Below, piece after piece: positions 1 through 6,009 of a stretch of 25,418 bases of DNA. Made by a program: the position numbers and the translations under genes. The DNA is from a virus. The stretch lies in IMG/VR virus record IMGVR_UViG_3300046837_000101, positions 1 through 25,418 of that record. One strand, given 5' to 3'. The notes under the pieces were generated by a model. That model worked only from the letters and a program-made list of their open reading frames with translations, was not told the DNA's origin and searched no databases. Each line of letters begins with the position of its first letter. The stretch's first letter is position 1.

Positions 1-671
1 CGGGCCAGTTTGCACTCAGCGAGCAGCAGCGACCCCAGGTACTGCGTGTAGGCGGGCGGGATGGCCTCGCGGGTGGTGAAGAAATCTATCCACGGCACGC
101 CCATCGCCTCCCGCCAGTGCCGTTCGGGGTCGTCGCGGCCGAAGACGGTGAACATCAGCTCCCGTCCCTCTACGTTGTGCGGATTCATCGTCGGCAGGGA
201 GTGGTCGCATCCCCGTGGCGGCCACACCGGGAAGCTCGTCTCGAACAGCCGGTGACGGCGGATCGCCAGGCCGCCTTTGCCCAGCCCGAACATGGTGCCG
301 CACAGCTCCACGCCGTAGGCCCCGAACAGGTCGGGCTGGGTGGGCAGTGGCGAGCCGGGCACGTTCTCGATGATCCAGGGGACGCCGCTGGCCTCCAGCC
401 GCTCGCGGGTGGGCTCGATGAGGCGGGGGAAGTTGCCGGCCAGGTGCCGCATTGCCTTGCTGTAGTCCTGGCAGGGCGGGGAGGCGTGGATGGCGTCGAA
501 CCCGTCGAGCGGGTAGGTCATTGCGTCGGCCTGGTGGAACTCGAACGGGAACCGGGGCTGCGGGCTGATGTCCACGCCCACCACCTCGAACCCGGCGCGG
601 TCATAGCCGGCGGCCGCACCACCACCACCGCAGAACAGGTCCAGCAGGCGGGGCCGTCTCTCCGGTGTCAT
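1..671 (-). CDS. DNA (cytosine-5) methyltransferase, C-terminus cut by left edge
   Basis: The reverse strand is open from an ATG at 671 to the window edge (223 codons seen). The N-terminus reads MTPERRPRLLDLFCGGGGAA, which is motif I (SAM binding) of cytosine-C5 methyltransferases. It is followed by the catalytic Cys loop ASPPCQDYSK (motif IV), IIENVPGS (motif VI) and RRHRLFETSFPVWPP (motif VIII). These are the ordered hallmarks of the Dcm/M.HhaI family, which methylates cytosine in duplex DNA at C5. The target-recognition region is probably only partly inside the window, and motif X lies beyond it. Its start overlaps the stop of the small upstream gene (ATGA, 671-668), so the two are probably translated together. 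In a phage such an enzyme usually shields the genome from host restriction. It is unlike the second methyltransferase at 1611 and is not a duplicate of it. Confidence 0.9.
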   Translation of the reverse strand, partial: MTPERRPRLLDLFCGGGGAAAGYDRAGFEVVGVDISPQPRFPFEFHQADAMTYPLDGFDAIHASPPCQDYSKAMRHLAGNFPRLIEPTRERLEASGVPWIIENVPGSPLPTQPDLFGAYGVELCGTMFGLGKGGLAIRRHRLFETSFPVWPPRGCDHSLPTMNPHNVEGRELMFTVFGRDDPERHWREAMGVPWIDFFTTREAIPPAYTQYLGSLLLAECKLA

Positions 672-874
672 GCGCCGGCCCTGAACCCGAATGACACGGC
701 GGTCCAGCCCACGTCCTCCTCTTCGACGCGGTAGTCGCAGCCTTCGCCGTCGAACCCGTGGCAGATCCAGTAGCTGTCGCCGACGAAGACGTTGTTGAAG
801 TCAACGGGGTGCATCCACTTCATCTTCCCGTGGGTGGGACAGCGGGGGGTGGTGGCGATATACATGTCACCCAT
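668..874 (-). CDS. Small zinc-ribbon-like protein (68 aa)
   Basis: I cannot name a function. The protein has a CPTHGKM knuckle near residue 12 and a second cluster, ICHGFDGEGCDY, about 20 residues later, which together look like a small zinc ribbon or treble clef. Actinophages commonly encode short proteins with this CxxHG...CxGxDGEGC pattern. The ATG at 874 is chosen because a TACAGT -10 element ends 8 nt before it and no Shine-Dalgarno sequence is present, which fits a leaderless mRNA. A longer reading from 982 would run through that promoter. The stop overlaps the methyltransferase start (ATGA), so this is probably the first gene of a leftward operon. Confidence 0.75.
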   Translation of the reverse strand: MGDMYIATTPRCPTHGKMKWMHPVDFNNVFVGDSYWICHGFDGEGCDYRVEEEDVGWTAVSFGFRAGA

Positions 875-882
875 GAGTGCGT

Positions 883-912
883 ACTGTAGCCCAGACGATA
901 CAGGATTGTCAA
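883..912 (-). promoter_or_regulatory. Candidate leaderless promoter for the leftward genes
   Basis: On the reverse strand TTGACA (912-907) is followed after 18 nt by TACAGT (888-883), and the ATG of the small zinc-ribbon gene begins 8 nt after the -10. Transcription would start at or next to the start codon. On the forward strand the overlapping TTGTCA at 906-911 and TAGACT at 926-931 are spaced too closely (14 nt) for a standard sigma-70 pair, so the rightward promoter is less certain. Confidence 0.6.
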
Positions 913-965
913 CGCCAGCCGTGGGTAGACTGCTTCCCGCTGGCCGCAGGAGGAGGAAAGACGGC

Positions 966-1127
966 ATGGGATTCCTGGCCACGGTCCCCGCGTTCCTGCG
1001 GTGGCTGATCTATGTGCTGGTGGTAATCGTTATCCTGATCCTGGTGGCACTCGTCGTCCACGCCCTCGGCGGGTTCAACTGGGTGCTGCGGATCGGTCAC
1101 TTCCACCTGGTGATCGGCGTGACGTAG
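966..1127 (+). CDS. Small single-span membrane protein (53 aa)
   Basis: The start ATG at 966 follows a strong purine-rich ribosome site (AGGAGGAGGAAAG, about 946-958). Residues 12-33 (LIYVLVVIVILILVALVVH) form one very hydrophobic helix. The rest is a short tail, HALGGFNWVLRIGHFHLVIGV, that may touch the membrane. No family is recognised. It is the first gene of the rightward run. Small membrane proteins in phages can act as holins, exclusion factors or anti-holins, but the sequence alone does not decide this, and no endolysin sits next to it. Confidence 0.75.
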   Translation: MGFLATVPAFLRWLIYVLVVIVILILVALVVHALGGFNWVLRIGHFHLVIGVT

Positions 1128-1135
1128 GAGGAGCC

Positions 1136-1342
1136 ATGCAGTCCTCACAGTCCAGCACGGGCCAGGTCGCCGCCGCGATAGCCGCTGCCGCCGCCGCGAA
1201 CCGTGGACCCGCGCATTCACCTGCCCAGATCGCCCACGGGCATGAAGAGAACGAGCCTACACCGCACGAGAGCGTCGCCCACCTGCTCGGCCGGCTCACC
1301 GGGAAGACCGATGGCCCCGAGACGGCCGATACGCCCAGCTGA
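1136..1342 (+). CDS. Small Ala-rich protein of unknown function (68 aa)
   Basis: The ATG at 1136 has a good ribosome site (TAGGAGGAGCC) starting inside the stop region of the preceding gene. The N-terminus (QVAAAIAAAAAANRG) is an Ala-rich helix. The C-terminal half is acidic and polar (HEENEPTPHESVAHLLGRL). There is no signal peptide and no recognised domain. It overlaps the next gene by 32 nt, so the two are likely co-expressed. It could be a small head or regulatory protein; nothing in the sequence fixes its role. Confidence 0.65.
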   Translation: MQSSQSSTGQVAAAIAAAAAANRGPAHSPAQIAHGHEENEPTPHESVAHLLGRLTGKTDGPETADTPS

Positions 1343-1601
1343 GGCAGCGGCCCGGCGCGAGCTTCGCGCCCTGCCGAAGCCCTACTGCGACGGCGTCGTG
1401 GCCAAGGGCATCCTCAGCCTGGCCCAGCTGCTCGATGACGGGCAGGTGCCCCGGGACGCGGCGGCGCTTGCCCGGGAGATCCGCCTGGGCATGGACGCCC
1501 TGCACGCGCTGTCCCCGGCGAAGGCTGCCGACGACTTCGTGGATGAGGTCCGGGCCAAGCGGGAGAAGAACATGCGCGAAGCAGCCAGTAGCAGCGGGTA
1601 G
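1311..1601 (+). CDS. Helical protein, possibly small terminase-like (96 aa)
   Basis: The start ATG at 1311 follows GGGAAG and lies inside the end of the previous gene. The protein is a basic N-terminal arm (MAPRRPIRPAEAAARREL) followed by helices (VVAKGILSLAQLLDDG, DAAALAREIRLGMDALHAL) and a charged tail (DDFVDEVRAKREKN). Short helical proteins with a similar ALAREIRL...LxAL pattern are often found upstream of actinophage large terminases and sometimes annotated as small terminase subunits. The resemblance is weak, and four genes intervene before the large subunit at 3634. The last codons (AASSSG and stop) lie in the 25-bp repeat at 1581-1605. Confidence 0.7.
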   Translation: MAPRRPIRPAEAAARRELRALPKPYCDGVVAKGILSLAQLLDDGQVPRDAAALAREIRLGMDALHALSPAKAADDFVDEVRAKREKNMREAASSSG

Positions 1602-1605
1602 CGTG
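1581..1605 (+). repeat. 25-bp direct repeat, copy 1, just upstream of a start codon
   Basis: This copy matches 2399-2423 at 24 of 25 positions; the only difference is A at 1593 against G at 2411. Both copies end exactly 5 nt before an ATG (1611 and 2429). Each contains CAGTAGC, six bases, then TAGCGT, which fits a -10 hexamer 6 nt from the start codon. The two copies are read in different frames of the coding sequences they overlap, so the conservation is at the DNA level. Confidence 0.85.
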
Positions 1606-1610
1606 CAGGC

Positions 1611-2432
1611 ATGAACGTCCTGTCATTGTGCAGTGGCATCGGGGGGCTCGACCTTGGCCTCCAGCGCGCCGGGATGGCGATCGCCGGGCAGGTTGAGATC
1701 GACCCCTGGTGCCAGCGGGTCCTCGCCAGGCACTGGCCCGACGTTCCCCTCCATGACGACGTTGCCACTACCCCAGCGTGGTGGCTGTCAGAAAGGCGCC
1801 CCCCCGTTGATCTCATCTGCGCCGGAATCCCCTGCCAGCCGTTCAGCGGTGCCGGGCACACAAGGGGAACCGCTGACACCCGATGGCTCTGGCCCCACTG
1901 CGAGAAGGTCATCGAGACGGTATCCCCGGCGTGGGTCCTCGTCGAGAACGTTCCCGGCCTCAGGAATCATGGTCTGGGAGATATCCTCCGTGGACTTGCC
2001 GTTCGAGGGTTCGATGCGTGGTGGGCTCGTGTCCCGGCAGCCGCCCTGGGTGCGCCGCATCTCCGCTGGCGGCTCTTCATCATTGCTTCCCACCCCGAAC
2101 GCGCAGGGGCACCACTCCAACCGGGGGGGCGGGGAGGGGCGGACGGGCAAGATACGCCTCACCCTGGCTGGGATGGCTCGGTTTGGGGTCTGGCACTCGG
2201 TCCCGGCGGGGGACAGGCCATACTCCCAGGTGATGGCCGAACTGGTGCCGGAAACCGAACCTGGGGACCTGAACCCGGAGTTCGTAGAGTGGCTGATGGG
2301 GTTCCCGAGCGGATGGACCGACTGCGGGGGCTAGGAAACGCCGTCGTGCCGCAGGTCGCCGAGTACCTGGGGCGCATGATCCTCGCTTCCGCGACCACGC
2401 AGCCAGTAGCGGCGGGTAGCGTGGAAGTATGA
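1611..2432 (+). CDS. DNA (cytosine-5) methyltransferase with probable compensating frameshifts
   Basis: The continuous frame (273 aa) has motif I (LSLCSGIGGLDLGLQRAG), catalytic IPCQPFSGAG (motif IV), VENVPGL (motif VI), RWRLFIIA (motif VIII) and LGNAVVPQVAEYLG (motif X), so it is a C5 cytosine methyltransferase. The middle, from about 2083 to 2330, reads poorly in this frame (Gly/Pro/Arg-rich, many A/T-ending codons). The +1 frame over the same bases gives LLPTPNAQG and LNPEFVEWLMGFPSGWTD, typical of the target-recognition end of phage Dcm proteins, with G/C-ending codons. One extra base near 2079-2083 and one missing G in the G-run 2326-2330 would give one coherent protein ending GWTDCGGLGNAVVP. 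Either the gene has drifted with two compensating indels or the read has two errors. A 25-bp repeat precedes the gene and another overlaps its end. The stop overlaps the next start (ATGA). Confidence 0.85.
   Translation: MNVLSLCSGIGGLDLGLQRAGMAIAGQVEIDPWCQRVLARHWPDVPLHDDVATTPAWWLSERRPPVDLICAGIPCQPFSGAGHTRGTADTRWLWPHCEKVIETVSPAWVLVENVPGLRNHGLGDILRGLAVRGFDAWWARVPAAALGAPHLRWRLFIIASHPERAGAPLQPGGRGGADGQDTPHPGWDGSVWGLALGPGGGQAILPGDGRTGAGNRTWGPEPGVRRVADGVPERMDRLRGLGNAVVPQVAEYLGRMILASATTQPVAAGSVEV
2399..2423 (+). repeat. 25-bp direct repeat, copy 2, just upstream of a start codon
   Basis: This is the partner of 1581-1605 (24 of 25 identical), again ending 5 nt before an ATG (2429). It carries CAGTAGC at 2404-2410 and TAGCGT at 2417-2422. 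A shorter third version with the same spacing (CAGTAGC, six bases, TAGAGT) is at 3026-3044, in front of the gene at 3054. The element is either a promoter motif or a recombination scar bracketing the methyltransferase. Confidence 0.85.
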
Positions 2433-3019
2433 GAAAGCTCGCTGCCCCCGTGCTGCTGCTTGCCCTGTGCGGCTGTGGATCAGTGGCGGTACCAACGGCG
2501 TCACCCGGCGCCGTTACCAGCTCGCCGTCGCCGGTCACCGGCCCGGACCTGTTCCAGGTACATGACCCAGGGCGCGTAACGGGAACGCTCAGTGGTCCCT
2601 GCCATACCCGGGATGCGGGGATGCTGCCAGATCCGCTCTGCACGCCCGGTGCCTATGACCCGGCGATCACGGCGGCGCTGCTGTGCTCATCCACCTACCG
2701 GACCTCCACCTACCGGCCACCGTCGTCGCAGACCACTGCCTTCAAGTACAGCGTGTCCGAGCCCGCCTACGGTGAGCAGCACGTCTCTGGCGAGCTGGAC
2801 CACCTGGTCCCGCTGGAACTGGGCGGGTCCAACGACGCCAGCAATCTGTGGGTGGAGACGGGATCTATCCCGAACCCGAAGGACGCGATCGAGAACGCGC
2901 TGCACGGCTGGGTGTGTGCTGGCGGAGCCGGTGTCGCCCAGGGCAGGCTGCCCCGCGCCCAGGTGGCCATCGCGTCTGACTGGCTGACCGCTGGGCAGGT
3001 GCTCGGCATCCATGCTTGA
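2429..3019 (+). CDS. Putative lipoprotein with an HNH-like core
   Basis: The 196-aa product starts MRKLAAPVLLLALCGCGS, a short positive end, a hydrophobic stretch and a likely lipobox cysteine (C16, LCGC; C14 is less canonical). A Ser/Thr/Pro-rich linker follows (residues 20-40). The C-terminal half has ELDHLVPLELGG (122-133), SNDASNLW (134-141), NPKDAIENALH (149-159) and a closing VC...AQVAIASDW. This DHxxPLELGG...NL...NxKDxxEN arrangement is a recognisable actinobacterial family with an HNH/beta-beta-alpha-metal look. A nuclease-like domain tethered outside the membrane is inferred; activity is not shown. The ATG overlaps the methyltransferase stop, but a TAGCGT hexamer ends 6 nt before it, so it may also have its own leaderless transcript. 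Confidence 0.8.
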   Translation: MRKLAAPVLLLALCGCGSVAVPTASPGAVTSSPSPVTGPDLFQVHDPGRVTGTLSGPCHTRDAGMLPDPLCTPGAYDPAITAALLCSSTYRTSTYRPPSSQTTAFKYSVSEPAYGEQHVSGELDHLVPLELGGSNDASNLWVETGSIPNPKDAIENALHGWVCAGGAGVAQGRLPRAQVAIASDWLTAGQVLGIHA

Positions 3020-3044
3020 CCTATTCAGTAGCGCGACGTAGAGT
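3016..3044 (+). promoter_or_regulatory. Sigma-70-like promoter giving a (near-)leaderless mRNA
   Basis: TTGACC (3016-3021), a 17-nt spacer and TAGAGT (3039-3044) precede the ATG at 3054 by 9 nt, and no Shine-Dalgarno is seen. The spacer contains CAGTAGC at 3026-3032, the same word that sits 6 nt upstream of the -10 in the two 25-bp repeats. It would drive the RHH-like and HNH genes ahead of the terminase. Confidence 0.65.
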
Positions 3045-3053
3045 CAACGGACT

Positions 3054-3290
3054 ATGAGCATAGACAGCGGCAACCGGACAACCATCACCCTCGGGTGCTC
3101 ACGCGAGTTCAAGGACAGGGTCAAGGCATACGCTGCCCGCCGTGGCCTGACCCTGTCCGACGCGGCGCTCGAAATGATGAGCGAGGTGCTGAAGTTCGAG
3201 GACTTCGCCGTGGCCACCGAGCGCACCGCCGAAGCCGACGACTGGCAGACACTGGTCAAGCTCACCGCTGACGGGCACGAGGTGCCGTGA
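3054..3290 (+). CDS. Ribbon-helix-helix-like DNA-binding protein (78 aa)
   Basis: The N-terminus TTITLGCSREFKDRVKAYAARRGLTLSDAALEMMSEVLKFE has the shape of an Arc/CopG ribbon-helix-helix: a short polar beta strand (TTITLGC), then two helices separated by RGLTLSD. The tail (EADDWQTLVKLTADGHEV) is acidic. Such proteins bind operators as dimers. Here it is the first gene behind a clear promoter, so autoregulation or control of the packaging genes is plausible but unproven. Its stop overlaps the next gene's GTG (GTGA, 3287-3290). ATG 3054 is chosen because of the promoter position and the match of the beta strand to the N-terminus. Confidence 0.75.
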   Translation: MSIDSGNRTTITLGCSREFKDRVKAYAARRGLTLSDAALEMMSEVLKFEDFAVATERTAEADDWQTLVKLTADGHEVP

Positions 3291-3571
3291 TTCAGGGAAT
3301 GGGCAGGGCCAACTTCGCCGACCCGAAGGCCATCCGGGCGTGGCTGAGGGGACGCGATGGCGATAATTGCTTTCTGTGCGGTGAGCTGATCGACTTCACG
3401 CTGCCGGTGGCCGGGAAGTGGCCAGCATCGCCGCGAAGCATGGGCGTTACCATCGACCACCGCTTGCCTCGATCCGCTGGTGGCCGGGACGACTTCGCGA
3501 ATCTGCACCTAGCGCACGGGCGCTGTAACCAGCGCAAGGGTGCCAAGCACGGGGTAGCTGACTACCCGTAG
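3287..3571 (+). CDS. HNH endonuclease
   Basis: The 94-aa protein has CFLCGE (a zinc knuckle), then VTIDHRLPRSAGGRDDFANLHLAHGRCNQRKG, the classic HNH core with the DH pair, the asparagine of FANL and a CN..KG end. HNH proteins next to large terminase genes are widespread in cos-type phages, and in several of them the HNH protein is required for packaging and cohesive-end cleavage with the terminase. The position directly upstream of the terminase fits that role. Translation probably starts at GTG 3287 within GTGA; ATG 3299 is an alternative that keeps the whole domain. Confidence 0.9.
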   Translation: MIQGMGRANFADPKAIRAWLRGRDGDNCFLCGELIDFTLPVAGKWPASPRSMGVTIDHRLPRSAGGRDDFANLHLAHGRCNQRKGAKHGVADYP

Positions 3572-3607
3572 ACAGCAAGAACCGCCCCGCCTTGACGCGA
3601 TAGCCCA

Positions 3608-3633
3608 GCAGGCGTAGGAGCTATCCTGCCTGC
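3608..3633 (+). promoter_or_regulatory. Interrupted palindrome and -10-like hexamer abutting the terminase start
   Basis: GCAGGC (3608-3613), a 2-nt bulge, AGGA (3616-3619), loop GCTA, TCCT (3624-3627) and GCCTGC (3628-3633) form a hairpin or operator-like palindrome that ends at the base before ATG 3634. TATCCT at 3622-3627 lies 6 nt from the ATG and could be a -10 for a leaderless transcript. TTGACG at 3592-3597 lies 24 nt upstream of it, too far for a standard -35 but 17 nt from TAGGAG at 3615. Confidence 0.4.
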
Positions 3634-5280
3634 ATGACCGTTCCCCTCGGTAACGGCGAGGAGATCACTGGAGCGCAGCGGCCCCGCCTGTGCTCACTCC
3701 CTGCTGCTCACTCTTACGCGGCCGGCGAGGACGCGGTGGACTTCGCCGCCAAGTCCGGCCTGGTCCTCGATGAGTGGCAGGGCTGGGGCCTCACCCAGTC
3801 GATGGGCACCCGCCGCAACGGGCTGTGGTCCGCCTTCGAGGTGGCCTGGATCATCGCACGCCAGAATGGTAAAAACTCGGGCCTGGAAGCCCGTCAGCTG
3901 GCCGGCCTGTTCGTGCTCCGCGAGGCCCTGCAGATCCATACCGCGCACGAGTTCAAAGCCTCCGGTGAGCATTTCCTGCGCATGCAGTCGATGATCCGGG
4001 GCAACCCTGAGCTGCTGCGCAAGGTCAAGCCGGGCGGTATCCGCACCTCCCACGGCGAGGAGGCCATCGAACTCCGCCCCGAGCCGACCCTCATTTTCGG
4101 CCACAAAGGCACCCAGATCCGCAAGTCGGTCGCCCCCCGGCTGCGGTTCCTGGCCCGGTCCCGTGGCTCAGGCCGGTCATTCACCGCCGATGCCGTCTAC
4201 TACGACGAGGCCATGATCCTGTCGGATGAGCAGGTGTCCGCGTCGATGCCCACCATGTCGGCCGTGCCGAACCCGCAGATGTGGTACACCGCGTCGGCCG
4301 GGATGCCCGACTCGATCCAGCTGTCCCGGGTGCGCAAGCGCGGCCTGGCCCAGAACGACCCGACGCTGTGCTTCATGGAATGGTCCTGTGAGTTCTGCCC
4401 CGACCTGTGCCCCGACAAGGGCAAGCGGCGCTGCTCGTTCGGCCATGACCGGCGCGACGACCCGCATTCGTGGGCGCGGGCCAACCCGGGCATGAACATC
4501 CGCATCAGCGAAGAGCACATCGCCCGCGAGCTGGTCAAGATGGACCCGGCCGGGTTCGACCGCGAGCGCCTCGGCATCGGCGACTGGCCACTGGACGAAC
4601 TGTCGTGGTCGGTGATCAGCGAGCACCTGTGGCGCGGCTGCGAATGGCCCGGCCCCGGCGACATGCCCCGCCCGGAGCGGATCTGCATATCGGTGGACAT
4701 CGCCCCCGACCAGGGCGCGGCAACGATCGCCATTGCTGGCATCGTGTCCGGTGTCGAGGCTGCGGTCACCGACGACAAGACCGGTGAGGTCATCCGGGTG
4801 CCGGTCGCGGCGCTGGAAATCGGCAGCGACGGGCAGTGGGACGATCACCGGTCCGGGGTCGCCTGGATCATGCCCCGCCTGAAAGAACTGGTCGCCAACA
4901 ACCGGGTCGCCAAGATCGTCATCGACCCGATCGGGCCAGGAGCTGAGCTGATCACCGCGTGTGAGGCGGCGGGCCTGTCGGCGAAGAAACCCCGCCCCAC
5001 GGCTGAGCCGATCCTGGAGATCTGCCAGCTGCGGGACGTAGCGCAGGCGCACGCCCAGTTCGTGCGCGGCGTCAGCGACAACACGATCATCCACCGGGGC
5101 CAGGACAGCCTCGGCAAGGCGGTCGCCGCTGGTGTCCGGCGGGACGTGGGTGACGGGATGCACGCCTGGGCACGGCGGGACACCAGTGCCGATATTTCCC
5201 CGCTGTGCGCGGGAACCATGGCAGTATGGGCAGCGCGGAAGTTCGGGCGCGGCTACGACGTACTGAGGTCGGTTCTCTAG
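3634..5280 (+). CDS. terL: Terminase large subunit
   Basis: This 548-aa protein is the DNA-packaging motor ATPase and nuclease. The adenine-binding Q motif is LDEWQ (45-49). A Walker-A-like loop of the phage type is RQNGKNS (76-82). Walker B with the catalytic Glu is AVYYDEAM (187-194), and a coupling-motif-like MWYTASA is near 216-222. The C-terminal RNase-H-like nuclease begins at ICISVDIAPDQG (350-361, acidic D355) and continues with KIVIDPIGPG (D431). Length and order fit HK97-type actinophage large terminases. An unusual Cys cluster (C252, C255, C259, C267) lies between the two domains. The ATG at 3634 has no strong Shine-Dalgarno but sits next to the 3608-3633 element. An HNH gene precedes it, as is usual. 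Confidence 0.93.
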   Translation: MTVPLGNGEEITGAQRPRLCSLPAAHSYAAGEDAVDFAAKSGLVLDEWQGWGLTQSMGTRRNGLWSAFEVAWIIARQNGKNSGLEARQLAGLFVLREALQIHTAHEFKASGEHFLRMQSMIRGNPELLRKVKPGGIRTSHGEEAIELRPEPTLIFGHKGTQIRKSVAPRLRFLARSRGSGRSFTADAVYYDEAMILSDEQVSASMPTMSAVPNPQMWYTASAGMPDSIQLSRVRKRGLAQNDPTLCFMEWSCEFCPDLCPDKGKRRCSFGHDRRDDPHSWARANPGMNIRISEEHIARELVKMDPAGFDRERLGIGDWPLDELSWSVISEHLWRGCEWPGPGDMPRPERICISVDIAPDQGAATIAIAGIVSGVEAAVTDDKTGEVIRVPVAALEIGSDGQWDDHRSGVAWIMPRLKELVANNRVAKIVIDPIGPGAELITACEAAGLSAKKPRPTAEPILEICQLRDVAQAHAQFVRGVSDNTIIHRGQDSLGKAVAAGVRRDVGDGMHAWARRDTSADISPLCAGTMAVWAARKFGRGYDVLRSVL

Positions 5281-5289
5281 GAGGCAGCC

Positions 5290-5481
5290 ATGGGTGAGTG
5301 GACGATCGTCATCCAGGGTCATGGCATCCACGACAACGGGCGCGACGATGACGCGAACGTCATCTGCCAGCGGTTCGTGGATGAACTGGCCCGCAGCCAG
5401 GAAATCCAGCATGCCGAGTTCACCGTGGGTTACCGGCGCCCAATCCCCGCAGGAAAGCAGCAGGAGGCCGTCCGTGGCTGA
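5290..5481 (+). CDS. Small phage protein of unknown function (63 aa)
   Basis: The start ATG at 5290 is preceded by TAGGAGGCAGCC, an excellent ribosome site overlapping the terminase stop. The sequence (MGEWTIVIQGHGIHDNGRDDDANVICQRFVDEL...AEFTVGYRRPI) has the pattern of a short alpha/beta protein: a strand, an N-terminal HGxHxNG loop rich in His and Asp, a helix and a final strand. Similar short proteins appear near terminase or portal genes in actinophages, without a known job. It overlaps the next gene by 8 nt. Confidence 0.75.
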   Translation: MGEWTIVIQGHGIHDNGRDDDANVICQRFVDELARSQEIQHAEFTVGYRRPIPAGKQQEAVRG

Positions 5482-5683
5482 GCAGCAGCACAGCGGCTGG
5501 GCCGAAAACGATGAGCCTACCGGCGGCGGCCCGCCGTTCATCTCCGACATGGGGCCACCCCTGGGCGTGTGGGCGCAGGACATGCCTGCTCCCCGCCCCC
5601 CCGCCCGCAAGACGGTGATCAAGGGCCTGCCTGGCGCGACCGGCTCTGATAGCGACGACCAGCACTGGAAGCAGGTGCAGTGA
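5474..5683 (+). CDS. Small polar Pro/Gly-rich protein (69 aa)
   Basis: The GTG at 5474 is chosen because AGGAGG lies 6 nt upstream (5462-5467) and the frame overlaps its neighbours by a few bases on both sides. The product (MAEQQHSGWAENDEPTGGGPPFISDM...RPPARKTVIKGLPGATGSDS) is polar, Gly/Pro-rich and probably disordered; no domain is recognised. Its stop TGA shares a base with the next ATG (TGATG). Confidence 0.65.
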   Translation: MAEQQHSGWAENDEPTGGGPPFISDMGPPLGVWAQDMPAPRPPARKTVIKGLPGATGSDSDDQHWKQVQ

Positions 5684-6009
5684 TGAGCGACACGGCGACG
5701 ATGGCCCCGGCGAACGGGCGCAAGCCGCTGCACGAGCGGGTGCCACTGGAGGCGATCACCGCCGACGCCAGGAAGGCATCACCAGGCAAGGTGATCCTCG
5801 GCCTGATCGGTGGCCTGATTTTCGCCATCGCCTGGCTGACCGCCAAGGCGTTCACTATGGTGTTCTTCGCGTTCGCCTGGTGCGCGTCGGCGGCGAAGAT
5901 GGGCTGGCGCACCGCCCGTGACCTGCCACTGAATCAGCCGGATGTCAGGGAACTGATAGCCGAGAACGATAGGCTGCGTGCCATGATCGACAGGTACCAG
6001 ATCGGATGA
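5683..6009 (+). CDS. Membrane protein with C-terminal coiled helix (108 aa)
   Basis: A hydrophobic stretch at about residues 37-71 (VILGLIGGLIFAIAWLTAKAFTMVFFAFAWCASAA) could make one long or two short membrane helices. The N-terminal 35 residues are soluble and charged. The C-terminus (VRELIAENDRLRAMIDRYQ) has a heptad-like Leu/Ile pattern fit for a short coiled coil. No family is recognised. Translation starts at ATG 5683 in a TGATG overlap, and the stop overlaps the next gene (ATGA, 6006-6009). A membrane role such as a holin is possible given the cysteine peptidase next door, but this is speculation. Confidence 0.75.
   Translation: MSDTATMAPANGRKPLHERVPLEAITADARKASPGKVILGLIGGLIFAIAWLTAKAFTMVFFAFAWCASAAKMGWRTARDLPLNQPDVRELIAENDRLRAMIDRYQIG

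Noticed and set aside
117-734. 205-aa open frame on the plus strand
   Set aside because: It lies antisense to the left-edge cytosine methyltransferase, whose ordered motifs leave no doubt; the plus frame has no recognisable domain.
4177-5733. 518-aa open frame on the minus strand
   Set aside because: It is antisense to the terminase and two small genes; long antisense frames are expected in high-GC coding DNA, and the composition is Arg/Val/Gly/His-rich without motifs.
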